Source: Mucilaginibacter sp.
GTDB lineage: Bacteria > Bacteroidota > Bacteroidia > Sphingobacteriales > Sphingobacteriaceae
DNA: 64,000 bases
Direction of reading: 5' to 3'
NCBI RefSeq assembly: GCF_028288205.1
Contig: NZ_JAQBOD010000048.1
Span: forward strand, 124,001-188,000
Shown here: piece by piece, positions 55,471 through 64,000 of the stretch
Position numbering within the stretch: position 1 is the first letter of the stretch
Layout: each line of letters starts with the position of its first letter
The notes under the pieces: model-generated
Told to the model about the DNA's origin: nothing
Databases searched by the model: none
What the model saw: the letters and a program-made list of their open reading frames with translations, nothing else
Program-made: the position numbers and the translations under genes

Positions 55471-57285
55471 TTATGATTTTATTGCTAATGATTTTTCGTG
55501 AACGGGTACTATCATTGCTTGTTTTAGTTCTTCCCTATCAATAAAAGGGAACAGGTCTTCAAGAGGGGGTGATATAAATTTACCGTCAGGGTTGATATTG
55601 AAAGACGTTTTTGGAACTAGTGGCTGTAAAGCGTTAATGTATACTTCGCAAAGTACCGGGCCTTCTTCATCAAGCACTTTAGTAATTGTGCTGTCAATAT
55701 CTTCCGGCTTTTCTAACTGATAAGCTTTTATACCAAACGCATTTGCTATTTGGGTGTAGTTTGGACAGCTAACTCCTGATGCAGCACCCGAGCCTGCAAG
55801 CTTGTTACCAAATAAATTATGTTGTGTGTGCTTAATTGTTAAATACCCATCGTTAATATAAACAAACAATTTTATGGGTAATTTATGATGCACTATGGTT
55901 TGTAATTCTTGCAAATTCATCATCATAGAGCCATCGCCTGATATTAAGATAACCTGTTTTTTATCGGAAGCTAAACTGGCACCTACAGCGCCAGGGATAC
56001 CATAACCCATTTCGCCTAAACCGGTAGAAGTTATTACCCGCTGATCGTTTTTCAATTTTATTGCCTGGTGGGTGCATGTTAAAGCTGTACCCATATCAGT
56101 TAAAATAATCTCGTCGTTGCTAAAATGGTTTGATAATTTATCGATAAATTGGTAAGAATTTATTTCTGTAGTGCTTTTATAAAGTTTATTATCAATAACC
56201 GGGAATTTTTCCAACAGTTTTTTGCAGCTATCTATCCAAGACTGTTTGCTGCCTACGGGTTTGCTTACTGATAGTAAGCCTTCAATAAATTCTTTAGCAT
56301 CAGCCTTATGTAATGTAAACGATGGGTCAGCACTAAATTTAGATAGTTCTGTCTCATCAATATCAATTATTATTTTTTGGGCCGCACGCGCAAACTCATT
56401 CAATTCGTAACCAATCTGGGGGATAGCCATGCGCGTGCCTACTGTAATAAGTAAATCGCAGTTTTGTACTACTAAATTGGCGGTACGCTGACCATAGGTA
56501 CCCTCTCTTCCAAAATTAAGCGGGTGGTTTGAAGGGAGTAAGTCTACACCGTTCCATGCTAGTAAAAATGGCACACCCAATTTATCAACTAATCTTTTTA
56601 AAACATTTTGGCCGCCAGCTAAGCGCACGCCATTACCAAAAATAAATAGCGGCCTTTCAGCTTTATTTATCTTTTCAACAAGCTCGTTATAATCAATATT
56701 GGCAACGGTTTTATTTGTTTGGTCTTCCACCGGGTCATAATCTGGTAACAAATCAAAATCAACATTCATGGCCTGCAAATCTGTAGGTATATCTAACCAT
56801 ACCGGGCCTGGCCTGTCAGCCAATGCTAAATAAAATGATTTCTGCAATTCGTATTTTACTTGTTTTACGTCAGTTATTAAAACCGCGTATTTAGTAATAT
56901 TACTTACGGTTTTTGCTATATCAAATCCCTGAACACCCCACATTCTAAGATTTTTATGATCATTCACAAATTGCGATTTCTCTTGCCCTGATATCACAAT
57001 GCATGGTATTGAATCTGCCCAGGCATCAAGCACACCCGTTATAGCGTTTGTAGCGGCCCCGCCAGAGGTAGTGATCATTACTCCAAGCCTGTTACATACC
57101 CTGTAATAAGCTATTGAAGCAAGTACGCCACATTGCTCTTGATGAGGGTGTATAGAAACAAGGTCTTTATTATCAAGTATGGAGTTTAGCAGGTGGATAT
57201 TACCGGCGCCTGATATCGAAAAAACATGTTTTACCGTGTTTTTAACAAGAAAATCAGCGATAAAATCAGATACTTTCATTTTCAT
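55471..57285 (-). CDS. Thiamine-diphosphate-dependent enzyme (acetolactate synthase-like)
   Basis: The 604-residue protein has the three-domain POX/AHAS layout: a Pyr domain with the catalytic Glu 50 (HPHQEQCGVLA), a central domain (about 200-340), and a PP domain with the TPP motif GDGSMMMN (450-457) closing at NDG (478-480). No regulatory subunit or ilv gene is nearby. It lies in a CDP-dideoxyhexose cluster, the setting of YerE, which adds a two-carbon unit to CDP-3,6-dideoxy-4-ketohexose. Whether its acceptor is a sugar nucleotide is an inference; a simple keto acid decarboxylase remains possible. Confidence 0.9.
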   Translation of the reverse strand: MKMKVSDFIADFLVKNTVKHVFSISGAGNIHLLNSILDNKDLVSIHPHQEQCGVLASIAYYRVCNRLGVMITTSGGAATNAITGVLDAWADSIPCIVISGQEKSQFVNDHKNLRMWGVQGFDIAKTVSNITKYAVLITDVKQVKYELQKSFYLALADRPGPVWLDIPTDLQAMNVDFDLLPDYDPVEDQTNKTVANIDYNELVEKINKAERPLFIFGNGVRLAGGQNVLKRLVDKLGVPFLLAWNGVDLLPSNHPLNFGREGTYGQRTANLVVQNCDLLITVGTRMAIPQIGYELNEFARAAQKIIIDIDETELSKFSADPSFTLHKADAKEFIEGLLSVSKPVGSKQSWIDSCKKLLEKFPVIDNKLYKSTTEINSYQFIDKLSNHFSNDEIILTDMGTALTCTHQAIKLKNDQRVITSTGLGEMGYGIPGAVGASLASDKKQVILISGDGSMMMNLQELQTIVHHKLPIKLFVYINDGYLTIKHTQHNLFGNKLAGSGAASGVSCPNYTQIANAFGIKAYQLEKPEDIDSTITKVLDEEGPVLCEVYINALQPLVPKTSFNINPDGKFISPPLEDLFPFIDREELKQAMIVPVHEKSLAIKS

Positions 57286-57292
57286 AAATTTA

Positions 57293-58342
57293 TTATTTAT
57301 AACTTTTATAAGTTCTTGTAAAACCTTCTTTTGCGCCTACCACGGGTTTCCAGCCCAACTCCATTACTTTTTCAATGTTGGGTGTATTACGTATTAAAGG
57401 ACTCTTCATGTAAAAATTGTTATCATTTGTCGGCATTTTAATAACTTCTACCGGCTCATCACCTATTTTTGAAATAATATTTGCCAGCTCTAATATACTA
57501 TGTTCGGCAAAGGGATTGCCTACGTTATAAGCCTCACCATTTTTCCCCAATAAAAGTACTGTAAAGAAACCTGTAACAGCATCTGGCAAATAACAAAACG
57601 CCCGTCGGGCCGATCCGTCACTTTTTAGTTCTATAGCCTTGTTATTTAAAATGTTTGAAACAAAATCAGCATATACTCTACCATCTTTTAGATCCATTCC
57701 CGGGCCATAAGTATGAAAGGGTCTCACAACTTTCGCCTTTACCTTATATTGATGAAGATAACTAACGCACATATTCTCGCCCATTCTTTTGCTTTCCCCA
57801 TAACAAGATCTTACTGCCATCGGATCTAAATAACCATAATAATCTTCCTTAACAGGGTTAAACCCATCTTCTACCTGGCCGTAAACTTCACCAGAACTAA
57901 AATATAAAAATGAATCAACTTGATTTTGTTTTGCAAGTTCAAGCATATTCATTGTACCAATTACATTTGCACTTAATGTACCTACAGGGTCAACACCATA
58001 ATATTTAGGACTTGCCTGGCTCGCTGCATGAATAATATAATCTACTTTTTGGGTTATTTTGATTTTATTACATACATCTTGTTCTATAAATTCTAAATTT
58101 TTATTATCAAGATAATCCTTAAATCTCTGTTTTGCTTTTTCAATATTACGCACTAAAGCCAGCACTTTTAAATCAATTTTAGGATTTATTACATTGGCAA
58201 AAAGTAATGACTCGACCATATATGCAGGCAAAAACCCATTTGCTCCCGAAATCAAAATACACTTATTAGCAAACCTATCCCAATCAATATTTGAATTATA
58301 GATTGCTCTTAGATCTTCTTCTATGATTTTATTACTTGTCAT
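57293..58342 (-). CDS. NAD-dependent epimerase/dehydratase family (extended SDR)
   Basis: The 349-residue protein has the catalytic pair Tyr 181/Lys 185 (YGESK) and Ser-rich SSGEVYG (149-155). The NAD loop GANGFLPAY (33-41) lacks the third Gly of the standard GxxGxxG; Pro 39 is in its place. The fold is that of UDP-glucuronate decarboxylase or dTDP-glucose dehydratase relatives. It lies between rfbG and the ThDP gene with no gap at rfbG. It could reduce or epimerise the keto sugar before or after chain extension. Confidence 0.86.
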   Translation of the reverse strand: MTSNKIIEEDLRAIYNSNIDWDRFANKCILISGANGFLPAYMVESLLFANVINPKIDLKVLALVRNIEKAKQRFKDYLDNKNLEFIEQDVCNKIKITQKVDYIIHAASQASPKYYGVDPVGTLSANVIGTMNMLELAKQNQVDSFLYFSSGEVYGQVEDGFNPVKEDYYGYLDPMAVRSCYGESKRMGENMCVSYLHQYKVKAKVVRPFHTYGPGMDLKDGRVYADFVSNILNNKAIELKSDGSARRAFCYLPDAVTGFFTVLLLGKNGEAYNVGNPFAEHSILELANIISKIGDEPVEVIKMPTNDNNFYMKSPLIRNTPNIEKVMELGWKPVVGAKEGFTRTYKSYK

Positions 58343-59428
58343 TTATGTCAAAAATTCATTTACTTGGCTGTCAGTATATTTATCTATTTCATTTTTGTTT
58401 AAATAGAAATTTTTATACCAATTCATTGTATATTTTACTGCATTTTCGGCATTAAATTGGGGTTTCCATTTCAATTCATTATTTGCCTTACTTATGTCTA
58501 GTTTTAATAAACCGGCTTCATGGGGTTGATTTGATAACTGCACAATTTCATACTCACCAGTTTCCCAGAATTTTATAGAAAGTTCAACCATTTTTTTTAC
58601 TGATAGTGCATCTTCCGCATACGGACCAAAATTATAAGCTTGGGCATATTTAACAGGATCTTTTGATAAATTCATACCTAAAATTAAATAGCCCTTAAGC
58701 GGTTCAAGTACATGCTGCCATGGCCTTATAGAATCCGGGTTTCTGACAATCACTTTTTCATTTTTATATAAAGCACGGGCTATGTCAGGTATTAACCTAT
58801 CCTTTGCCCAGTCTCCCCCGCCAATTACATTACCCGCGCGGCCTACCGCTACTCCCTTACCGTGTTTATTATAATTGGCTAAATTAAAAAATGAATTACG
58901 ATAGGAATCTATCACTAATTCTGTACACGCTTTGCTTGCACTGTATGGGTCATACCCTCCTAACCTATCTATTTCACGGTAAGGGTATTCCCATTCATTA
59001 TTATGATATACTTTGTCAGTTGTAATTAATATGATACTGCAATTTTTTTCTAATGCCCTTACACCGTCAAGCAGGTTAGCTGTTCCTATTGCATTTATTT
59101 CAAAAGTTTCGGATGGTATTTGATAGGATAACCTCACCAATGGTTGAGCCGCCAGATGAAATATAAAATCTGGCTGAAAACTTATGATACTTTTTAATAG
59201 TAATTCTTTGTTCCGTAGATCTCCTATAACAGAATTACAAATATTCTGTCCATTGATCAAATTAAATAAATCAAATTTATTTTCTGGCACTAAGGCATAT
59301 CCTTTTACTTCCGCACCTAATATAGTTAGTACTTTTAATAGCCATGAGCCTTTAAAACCAGTATGTCCCGTTAAAAAAACTTTCTTACCTGAATATATCT
59401 TTTTTAATTCGTCAAGCATTGTTACCAA
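58343..59428 (-). CDS. rfbG: CDP-glucose 4,6-dehydratase
   Basis: The 361-residue SDR has GHTGFKGSWL (21-30), IFHLAAQPLVRLSY, TTDKVY and YSASKACTELV, diagnostic of RfbG/DdhB. It converts CDP-glucose to CDP-4-keto-6-deoxyglucose. An internal Met at residue 4 is an alternative start that would remove the 7-base overlap with rfbF. It follows rfbF in the order of the Yersinia and Salmonella dideoxyhexose genes. Confidence 0.95.
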   Translation of the reverse strand: MVTMLDELKKIYSGKKVFLTGHTGFKGSWLLKVLTILGAEVKGYALVPENKFDLFNLINGQNICNSVIGDLRNKELLLKSIISFQPDFIFHLAAQPLVRLSYQIPSETFEINAIGTANLLDGVRALEKNCSIILITTDKVYHNNEWEYPYREIDRLGGYDPYSASKACTELVIDSYRNSFFNLANYNKHGKGVAVGRAGNVIGGGDWAKDRLIPDIARALYKNEKVIVRNPDSIRPWQHVLEPLKGYLILGMNLSKDPVKYAQAYNFGPYAEDALSVKKMVELSIKFWETGEYEIVQLSNQPHEAGLLKLDISKANNELKWKPQFNAENAVKYTMNWYKNFYLNKNEIDKYTDSQVNEFLT

Positions 59429-60195
59429 ATTTTCCAGGGTGCTTTATTACTATCCCACATTTCATTTAAATCATGTTTATCTTTTAGTGTATCCATCGGT
59501 CGCCAAAACCCATCATGTTTATATGCTTTCATCTGCCCATCTTTTGCAATGTTTTCCATAGGCTGTTGCTCCCAAACTGTAGGGTCGCCATCTTTAATAT
59601 AATTAAAGATATCTGGTTGGCATACAAAATACCCGCCATTTATCCAGGAACCATCTCCTTTCGGTTTTTCCAAAAATGATTTAACTGACATATCGGTTGC
59701 AAGATCCAAAGCACCAAAACGCCCTGATGGCTGTACAGAAGTAACTGTACATAATCTGCCATGACCTTCATGATAACTCAATAAATTTTTAATATTAATA
59801 TCACTTACCCCATCACCGTAGGTAAGCATAAATGTCTCATTACCAACATGAGGTTGTATGCGCTTTATACGCCCTCCAGTCATTGAATCATTACCGGTAT
59901 CTACTAAAGTAATTTTCCAGGGTTCTGCTTGTGAATCATGCACTTTAATTGAATTATCAGATAAATCTATCGTTACGTCGGACTTATGAAGGAAATAGTT
60001 TGCAAAATACTCCTTTATTAAATATCCTTTATAGCCCAGGCAAACAACAAAATCATTAAACCCATAAGCGGAATAAATTTTCATAATATGCCATAATATG
60101 GGCATACCACCTATTTCGATCATTGGCTTAGGCTTTAAAACAGTCTCTTCAGATAATCGGGTGCCTAAACCACCTGCCAGGAGTACTACTTTCAT
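59422..60195 (-). CDS. rfbF: Glucose-1-phosphate cytidylyltransferase
   Basis: The 257-residue protein starts MKVVLLAGGLGTRLSEET (nucleotide loop 8-18), has KPKPMIEIGG (21-30) and the RfbF-specific WHIMKIYSAYGFNDFVV, then KHDGFWRPMDT. It makes CDP-glucose from CTP and glucose-1-phosphate, the entry step of the CDP-dideoxyhexose pathway. It overlaps rfbG by 7 bases and lies 12 bases from the E3-like gene. Confidence 0.95.
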   Translation of the reverse strand: MKVVLLAGGLGTRLSEETVLKPKPMIEIGGMPILWHIMKIYSAYGFNDFVVCLGYKGYLIKEYFANYFLHKSDVTIDLSDNSIKVHDSQAEPWKITLVDTGNDSMTGGRIKRIQPHVGNETFMLTYGDGVSDINIKNLLSYHEGHGRLCTVTSVQPSGRFGALDLATDMSVKSFLEKPKGDGSWINGGYFVCQPDIFNYIKDGDPTVWEQQPMENIAKDGQMKAYKHDGFWRPMDTLKDKHDLNEMWDSNKAPWKIW

Positions 60196-60207
60196 ATAGC
60201 TAATTTT

Positions 60208-61233
60208 TTAATCAATTTCAAATATAATATTATCTGTAAGTGGATAACTACAACATAGTAATCTTTCATTATCTTCTAATTTGTGTTCTGATGCTTCCGT
60301 ACTAATTTTCTTTACTTCACCGGATATTAATTTTGCTTTACAAAGTGTACAACTTCCTGTTTGACAAGAATACGGCAAATCAATTTGACGGTCTAATCCT
60401 GCTTCCAAAATACTCTTCCCTCTTACAACCTCAATCTTAAATCTGTCATTACCTTTTATTATTTCAATAAATCGGCTTTGTATTTCTTTGAGTTCATTTT
60501 CATTTATGATATGTTCAAAATCTTCTGAAAATATTTGATCTCTTGTCAGTCCTTGATTTAATAATTCATTTTTTACAGTTTCCTTTAATCCTATAGGACC
60601 ACATATGTAATGAATAGTTTTTTTTTTATCCTTTATATCTTCAAAAACTTTAGCAACATCATCTGCATTAATTCTTCCATATTTCGCATCCAATTTTTCT
60701 TCCTCTGTACAAAACAGTCTTAGTGAAAATTGATTAACATATTGCTTTTTAAACTGTACTAACTGGCCATAAAAAATAGTTTTTTCTAAGCTCTTATTAC
60801 AATATGATAAAATAATTCTTTGTACATTGGCATGAAGGGCAGTTTTAAGTATAGACATAAGGGGTGTAATTCCACTTCCTGCACCCCATAAAAACAATTC
60901 GTTATTATAATGAATATCGGTTTTATAAACAAAATCACCAATCGGTTCCATTACTTCTAACAGGTCACCTTCTTTAATTACATCCATTAAATGATTGGAA
61001 ACAATGCCATGAAGCAACCGTTTTACAGTTATATTTAATGTACTATCTATACCAGGCGATGACGATAATGAATAAGGCCGTTTATACTTTCTATTATTAA
61101 TAGTAATAATTAATGTTATGTATTGACCCGAAACATACTGTATTTTCCTTAAAGCAGGTTGTTTAAAACAAATTGTACAAGCATCTTCAGTTTCTCTTAA
61201 TATTTCAACTATTTTTAATGTATAGGTTATCAT
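60208..61233 (-). CDS. FAD/[2Fe-2S] reductase, E3-equivalent (CDP-6-deoxyglucoseen reductase type)
   Basis: The 341-residue protein has an FAD domain (RPYSLSSSPG, 52-61), an NAD(P) domain (GAGSGITP, 117-124; CGP, 211-213) and a C-terminal plant-type ferredoxin domain with Cys 290, 295, 298 and 328. E3/AscD supplies electrons to E1 (RfbH) in dideoxyhexose synthesis. As I recall, E3 has its ferredoxin domain at the N-terminus; here it is at the C-terminus, as in PaaE-type reductases. Location beside rfbF still makes an E1 partner role likely. Confidence 0.88.
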   Translation of the reverse strand: MITYTLKIVEILRETEDACTICFKQPALRKIQYVSGQYITLIITINNRKYKRPYSLSSSPGIDSTLNITVKRLLHGIVSNHLMDVIKEGDLLEVMEPIGDFVYKTDIHYNNELFLWGAGSGITPLMSILKTALHANVQRIILSYCNKSLEKTIFYGQLVQFKKQYVNQFSLRLFCTEEEKLDAKYGRINADDVAKVFEDIKDKKKTIHYICGPIGLKETVKNELLNQGLTRDQIFSEDFEHIINENELKEIQSRFIEIIKGNDRFKIEVVRGKSILEAGLDRQIDLPYSCQTGSCTLCKAKLISGEVKKISTEASEHKLEDNERLLCCSYPLTDNIIFEID

Positions 61234-61236
61234 CCT

Positions 61237-62325
61237 TTACAACATTATTGCCTTAAAAAATTTAGTAATCGACATGGCTAATATTGTTAAAAATATTGCT
61301 ACAGCTCCTCCTATAATCAGTCCTTTTAATTTACCTGTTCTCTCCTTTTCCAAAGGCAAAATCGGCCTATCAATCACTTGTATCAAAGGGGTTTCTTGTA
61401 ATAAAGACATCTTAGCCATTTCTAAATTCTTAACTAACTCCCCTAAAATAGCTGTATTAGCTTGCACATCAACTTGCCTGCGCTGAGATGGCACATGTAA
61501 AGTTTGCAACGCTGGATTAGGGTTTGGGGCGGCGTCAATAGATGAAGCAACACCAGATATAGCACCATTCAAAGCGCGCCGCACAGAATCTGTCTGACGC
61601 TGCAATATAGCCACATTCTTACTTGATTTTTCTGTTTTTGTTTGCACATAAAAATCTGATACAACTTTGGCCAATACTTCTGTAAAGTATTTTGAAAAAA
61701 GTTCATTAGTAGATTTAACACTAAGCGAAATTATACTCAATTTTTTATCAACCTTATCCACGGTCAAATTATTGGTAATTAAAGTTTTATGAAATGCACC
61801 CAATATACTATCCTGTTTTAAAGTAAATTTTGAACGGTCGGCGTCCGGTAAAAAATGGATGTTTTCTAATTCCGGCTTACCTTTCCAACCTTCACGAATT
61901 TTATTACAGTCAATATAATATTCAGCCAGGGTTTCCCTTTTGCCCTCAATAACTACAGGATTTAGTAGCGCCTTCTCCACCATCGTGCGCGATTTCATTA
62001 ATTGCAATAAATTATCCCCGGAAAATTCACTACCGCCGCCACCGCCACCTAAATCTATCCCAAACTGACTTGCTAAACCCAATGCACTGCCAAGTCCCCC
62101 ACCAGATTTTTCATCCTGCAAAGCAAAACTGAGTTCCGCTGTATAAATTGGCTTTTTAAAATATGCATAGGTTAAGCCAATAGCGCCTCCAATGATACCC
62201 GCGACCAGGATAATTACCCATTTTGATAAAAGATAACGCCACCATTCCTGCATTTTCAGGATTAGCTCTTTCAAAGTAATTTCCTCTGAATTATTTAAGT
62301 TTTCTTCCAGATCAACTTTGACCAT
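61237..62325 (-). CDS. Wzz-type polysaccharide co-polymerase without kinase domain, locus 2
   Basis: The 362-residue protein has membrane segments at about 35-55 and near the C-terminus (LKGLIIGGAVAIFLTILAMS) and a Gly-rich stretch after the first (around SGGGLGSALGLASQFGIDLG). It shares the layout of the locus 1 Wzz (30346-31413), including the motif LLQETPLIQVIDRP near the end, and also lacks a kinase domain. It would set chain length for the second polymer. It begins 23 bases after the stop of the SLBB gene. Confidence 0.92.
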   Translation of the reverse strand: MVKVDLEENLNNSEEITLKELILKMQEWWRYLLSKWVIILVAGIIGGAIGLTYAYFKKPIYTAELSFALQDEKSGGGLGSALGLASQFGIDLGGGGGGSEFSGDNLLQLMKSRTMVEKALLNPVVIEGKRETLAEYYIDCNKIREGWKGKPELENIHFLPDADRSKFTLKQDSILGAFHKTLITNNLTVDKVDKKLSIISLSVKSTNELFSKYFTEVLAKVVSDFYVQTKTEKSSKNVAILQRQTDSVRRALNGAISGVASSIDAAPNPNPALQTLHVPSQRRQVDVQANTAILGELVKNLEMAKMSLLQETPLIQVIDRPILPLEKERTGKLKGLIIGGAVAIFLTILAMSITKFFKAIML

Positions 62326-62348
62326 TATAGTAATAAATCTTTATTGAA

Positions 62349-64000
62349 TTATTTGGTAACACTTATTATACCTAATATTATAGCTCCTAATGATGCCAGT
62401 CCTGTAGCAAAGCCTAATATTTCCTGGGCTGTATTTCCTTTAGGTTCTGGTTTTTTAGGTACAAATATTTCACTCCCGGGTTTAACTTTGGGATGGTTAT
62501 TAAAAAACAAAACTTTAGTTGTTCCTTTAACAGTTCCATTAGGATAAACAACGTATGCACCGCGCTTTAAAGCATTGGCCGAAAATCCCCCTGCATTTAA
62601 AACATACCCCCTAAAGGATTTTCCACCAGTATAAACTATTGCACTTGGGTAAAGCACCTCTCCGTTTACTCTAACAGTTTGCTGTTCTTTGGGCACTCTT
62701 AAAACGTCTCCATTCTCTAATATCAAATCATCTCCCTCACCCGGGTGTTGCAATATCTTTTTAAGATTAATACCTATATAATTATTTCTAAACTGTTCTA
62801 TATCAACAGTGCTTTTTGTAGTATCCTTGTAACTGCTTTGCAGTCTTCTTAAACGATCGGTACGTTCTTTATTTAATGCTGTAGTATCAAGTTTGGTTTT
62901 ATCAACACCAAGTATGGCTGCATTGTCTCTTTTTAAACTACCACCTTCTATATCGGCAGATTGGGTTAAACCACCGGTACGGCGAATCAGATCTGATATT
63001 TTTTCATTTTTATTTTGAATAGTATAATATCCCGGGAAAATTACTTCACCTTCAACTTTTACTATTTTTTGTGTCTCGTATCCCGGTAAGCTATATACCG
63101 ATACAATATCAAATGGCTTAAGTGAGAAATTAATGTCTTCGAATTTCAAATTAGCATCAACGTTTACACTATATACTTGTGCTACCCTGCTATTTTTTAA
63201 ACTAGGGTCACTGTCATACACTCTACGCGATACTTCAATACGTTTAGAGCTTGCCCCTTCAGCAAAACCACCTGCTTTAATAATCAGATCTGCAACCTTC
63301 ATGCTATCAGCATAATTAAAATCACCCGGCTTTCTTACCTGCCCCTTAATAGAAACGCTATACCTATCGTGCAGATCAAATACTGATGTTATTGATACAC
63401 TATCCTCTCGTTGTAAAACAATATCCGCTGATGGCTTTGTTAACGCGTCCTGTACGTTAAAAGAAATTTGTTGTATTGAGTTATCGGGGTTAAGTCTGAT
63501 AATGCTTCCGCGGCCGGTAAATGCATCTTCTTTTAAGCCACCCGCATTTTTTATTAACTGTGCTATGGTTAGTCCGTTTTTTAATTCAAATTCACCAGGC
63601 CTAAAAACAGCTCCTTTTATAGTTACCCTGTTTTCATACCTGTCCAATATCCTGGCAATAGTAAATTTATCCCCGCGTAATGGAGTGTATTTACTATAAT
63701 CAGCTTCAAATACATCTTTAAAACGGTGTTGCTGACCGCTAACCTGATCTACTTTAATTCGTTCAGTGTACGCCTGATCTGTAAATCCACCGGCATAGTT
63801 TAAAATGTCTTGTAGTTTTTCGCCGGTTAATGTTTCAAATATTGCCGGCACTTTCACTTCACCCTTCAACTCAACATGTGCTCCATAAGGCGGCACCCGT
63901 ATTAAATCCTGATCCCGCAATACAATATTACTTTTTCCACCGCCATGCGTTATAAAATCATACAGATCAAGTTGGCTTATTACTTTATTATTTCTTACAA
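62349..64000 (-). CDS. Polysaccharide export protein, SLBB (Wza-like), locus 2; 5' end outside window
   Basis: The frame is open from the right window edge to the stop at 62349. The first Leu-Arg-Asp-Gln segment at 63920 is internal, because upstream codons (reading VISQLDLYDFITHGGGKSN) continue the same domain. Several SLBB domains are visible (LKGEVKVPAIFETLTGEKL, IKGAVFRPGEFELKNGL, and others), ending in a hydrophobic C-terminal helix. It parallels the 783-residue locus 1 protein, including the RNNK-to-DFI stretch before its first SLBB unit, so it is the locus 2 outer-membrane channel. Confidence 0.92.
   Translation of the reverse strand, partial: VRNNKVISQLDLYDFITHGGGKSNIVLRDQDLIRVPPYGAHVELKGEVKVPAIFETLTGEKLQDILNYAGGFTDQAYTERIKVDQVSGQQHRFKDVFEADYSKYTPLRGDKFTIARILDRYENRVTIKGAVFRPGEFELKNGLTIAQLIKNAGGLKEDAFTGRGSIIRLNPDNSIQQISFNVQDALTKPSADIVLQREDSVSITSVFDLHDRYSVSIKGQVRKPGDFNYADSMKVADLIIKAGGFAEGASSKRIEVSRRVYDSDPSLKNSRVAQVYSVNVDANLKFEDINFSLKPFDIVSVYSLPGYETQKIVKVEGEVIFPGYYTIQNKNEKISDLIRRTGGLTQSADIEGGSLKRDNAAILGVDKTKLDTTALNKERTDRLRRLQSSYKDTTKSTVDIEQFRNNYIGINLKKILQHPGEGDDLILENGDVLRVPKEQQTVRVNGEVLYPSAIVYTGGKSFRGYVLNAGGFSANALKRGAYVVYPNGTVKGTTKVLFFNNHPKVKPGSEIFVPKKPEPKGNTAQEILGFATGLASLGAIILGIISVTK

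Noticed and set aside
55471..57285. Calling the ThDP enzyme YerE or IlvB outright
   Set aside because: Layout and motifs fit the superfamily only; no residue that I can read separates YerE from acetolactate synthase, so the function stays open.
62349..63920. Start codon at 63920 for the right-edge SLBB gene
   Set aside because: The codon is TTG inside a continuing SLBB-protein frame; coding continues to the window edge, so the gene is truncated by the window.
14516..64000. Genomic island or prophage with integrase and att sites
   Set aside because: No integrase, transposase, tRNA edge or direct-repeat boundary is visible; AT-richness alone fits ordinary surface-polysaccharide loci.

Overview
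The window looks like chromosomal DNA from a Bacteroidota species, most likely Sphingobacteriaceae (Mucilaginibacter or Pedobacter type). The evidence is a GLPGLI-family gene beside a SusC-like barrel gene, SLBB/Wza and kinase-less Wzz proteins of the Bacteroidota type, several TAnnTTTG (-7) promoter boxes, few Shine-Dalgarno sequences, and AT-rich DNA. I saw no tRNA, rRNA, CRISPR array, phage or transposase gene.

Region 1 (1-14,523) is ordinary core genome: a GLPGLI/outer-membrane barrel operon, a PadR regulator with a membrane partner, gyrB, an OmpH/Skp-like lipoprotein, guaD, an Hsp15-like S4 protein, dapD, a GT9 glycosyltransferase, a threonylcarbamoyl-AMP synthase, the CCA-adding enzyme, a pRiA4b ORF-3-like protein and miaA. 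Its intergenic gaps hold several inverted repeats and one cluster of short repeats.

Region 2 (14,516-31,413) is a first surface-polysaccharide locus of mixed strand: rfbA and rfbD (dTDP-sugar), a Wzx flippase, a GT2, three GT4 enzymes, two methyltransferases, a Wzy-like membrane protein, a hexapeptide acyltransferase, an RfbD-like reductase, and an SLBB (Wza-like) plus Wzz export pair. Region 3 (31,403-35,457) is a minus-strand operon of a small lipoprotein and two tandem Wzi-family barrels.

Region 4 (35,633-64,000, all minus strand) is a second, larger polysaccharide locus, entered from the right edge by another SLBB/Wzz pair. Next come CDP-3,6-dideoxyhexose genes: an E3-type reductase, rfbF, rfbG and, about 8.4 kb further on, rfbH. 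Eight genes lie between rfbG and rfbH: an SDR, a thiamine-diphosphate enzyme, an HpcH/HpaI aldolase, a diverged RfbF-like nucleotidyltransferase, a DJ-1/PfpI protein, a PMI-like cupin, an Ldh-family oxidoreductase and a HAD hydrolase. Then follow an FkbM methyltransferase, a second Wzx, glycosyltransferases, an acetyltransferase, a second Wzy, gmd with a gmd paralogue, and the only initiating sugar-phosphate transferase in the window (WcaJ/EpsE type).

The strongest candidate for something undescribed is the eight-gene block. A 3,6-dideoxy-4-ketohexose pathway with a ThDP enzyme resembles the logic of yersiniose synthesis (YerE adds a two-carbon unit from pyruvate). Here it is accompanied by genes that could make or process a dedicated 2-keto acid, suggesting a branched or higher-carbon deoxysugar. 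That product is an inference from gene content. All functions were assigned by reading motifs; no database search was run.
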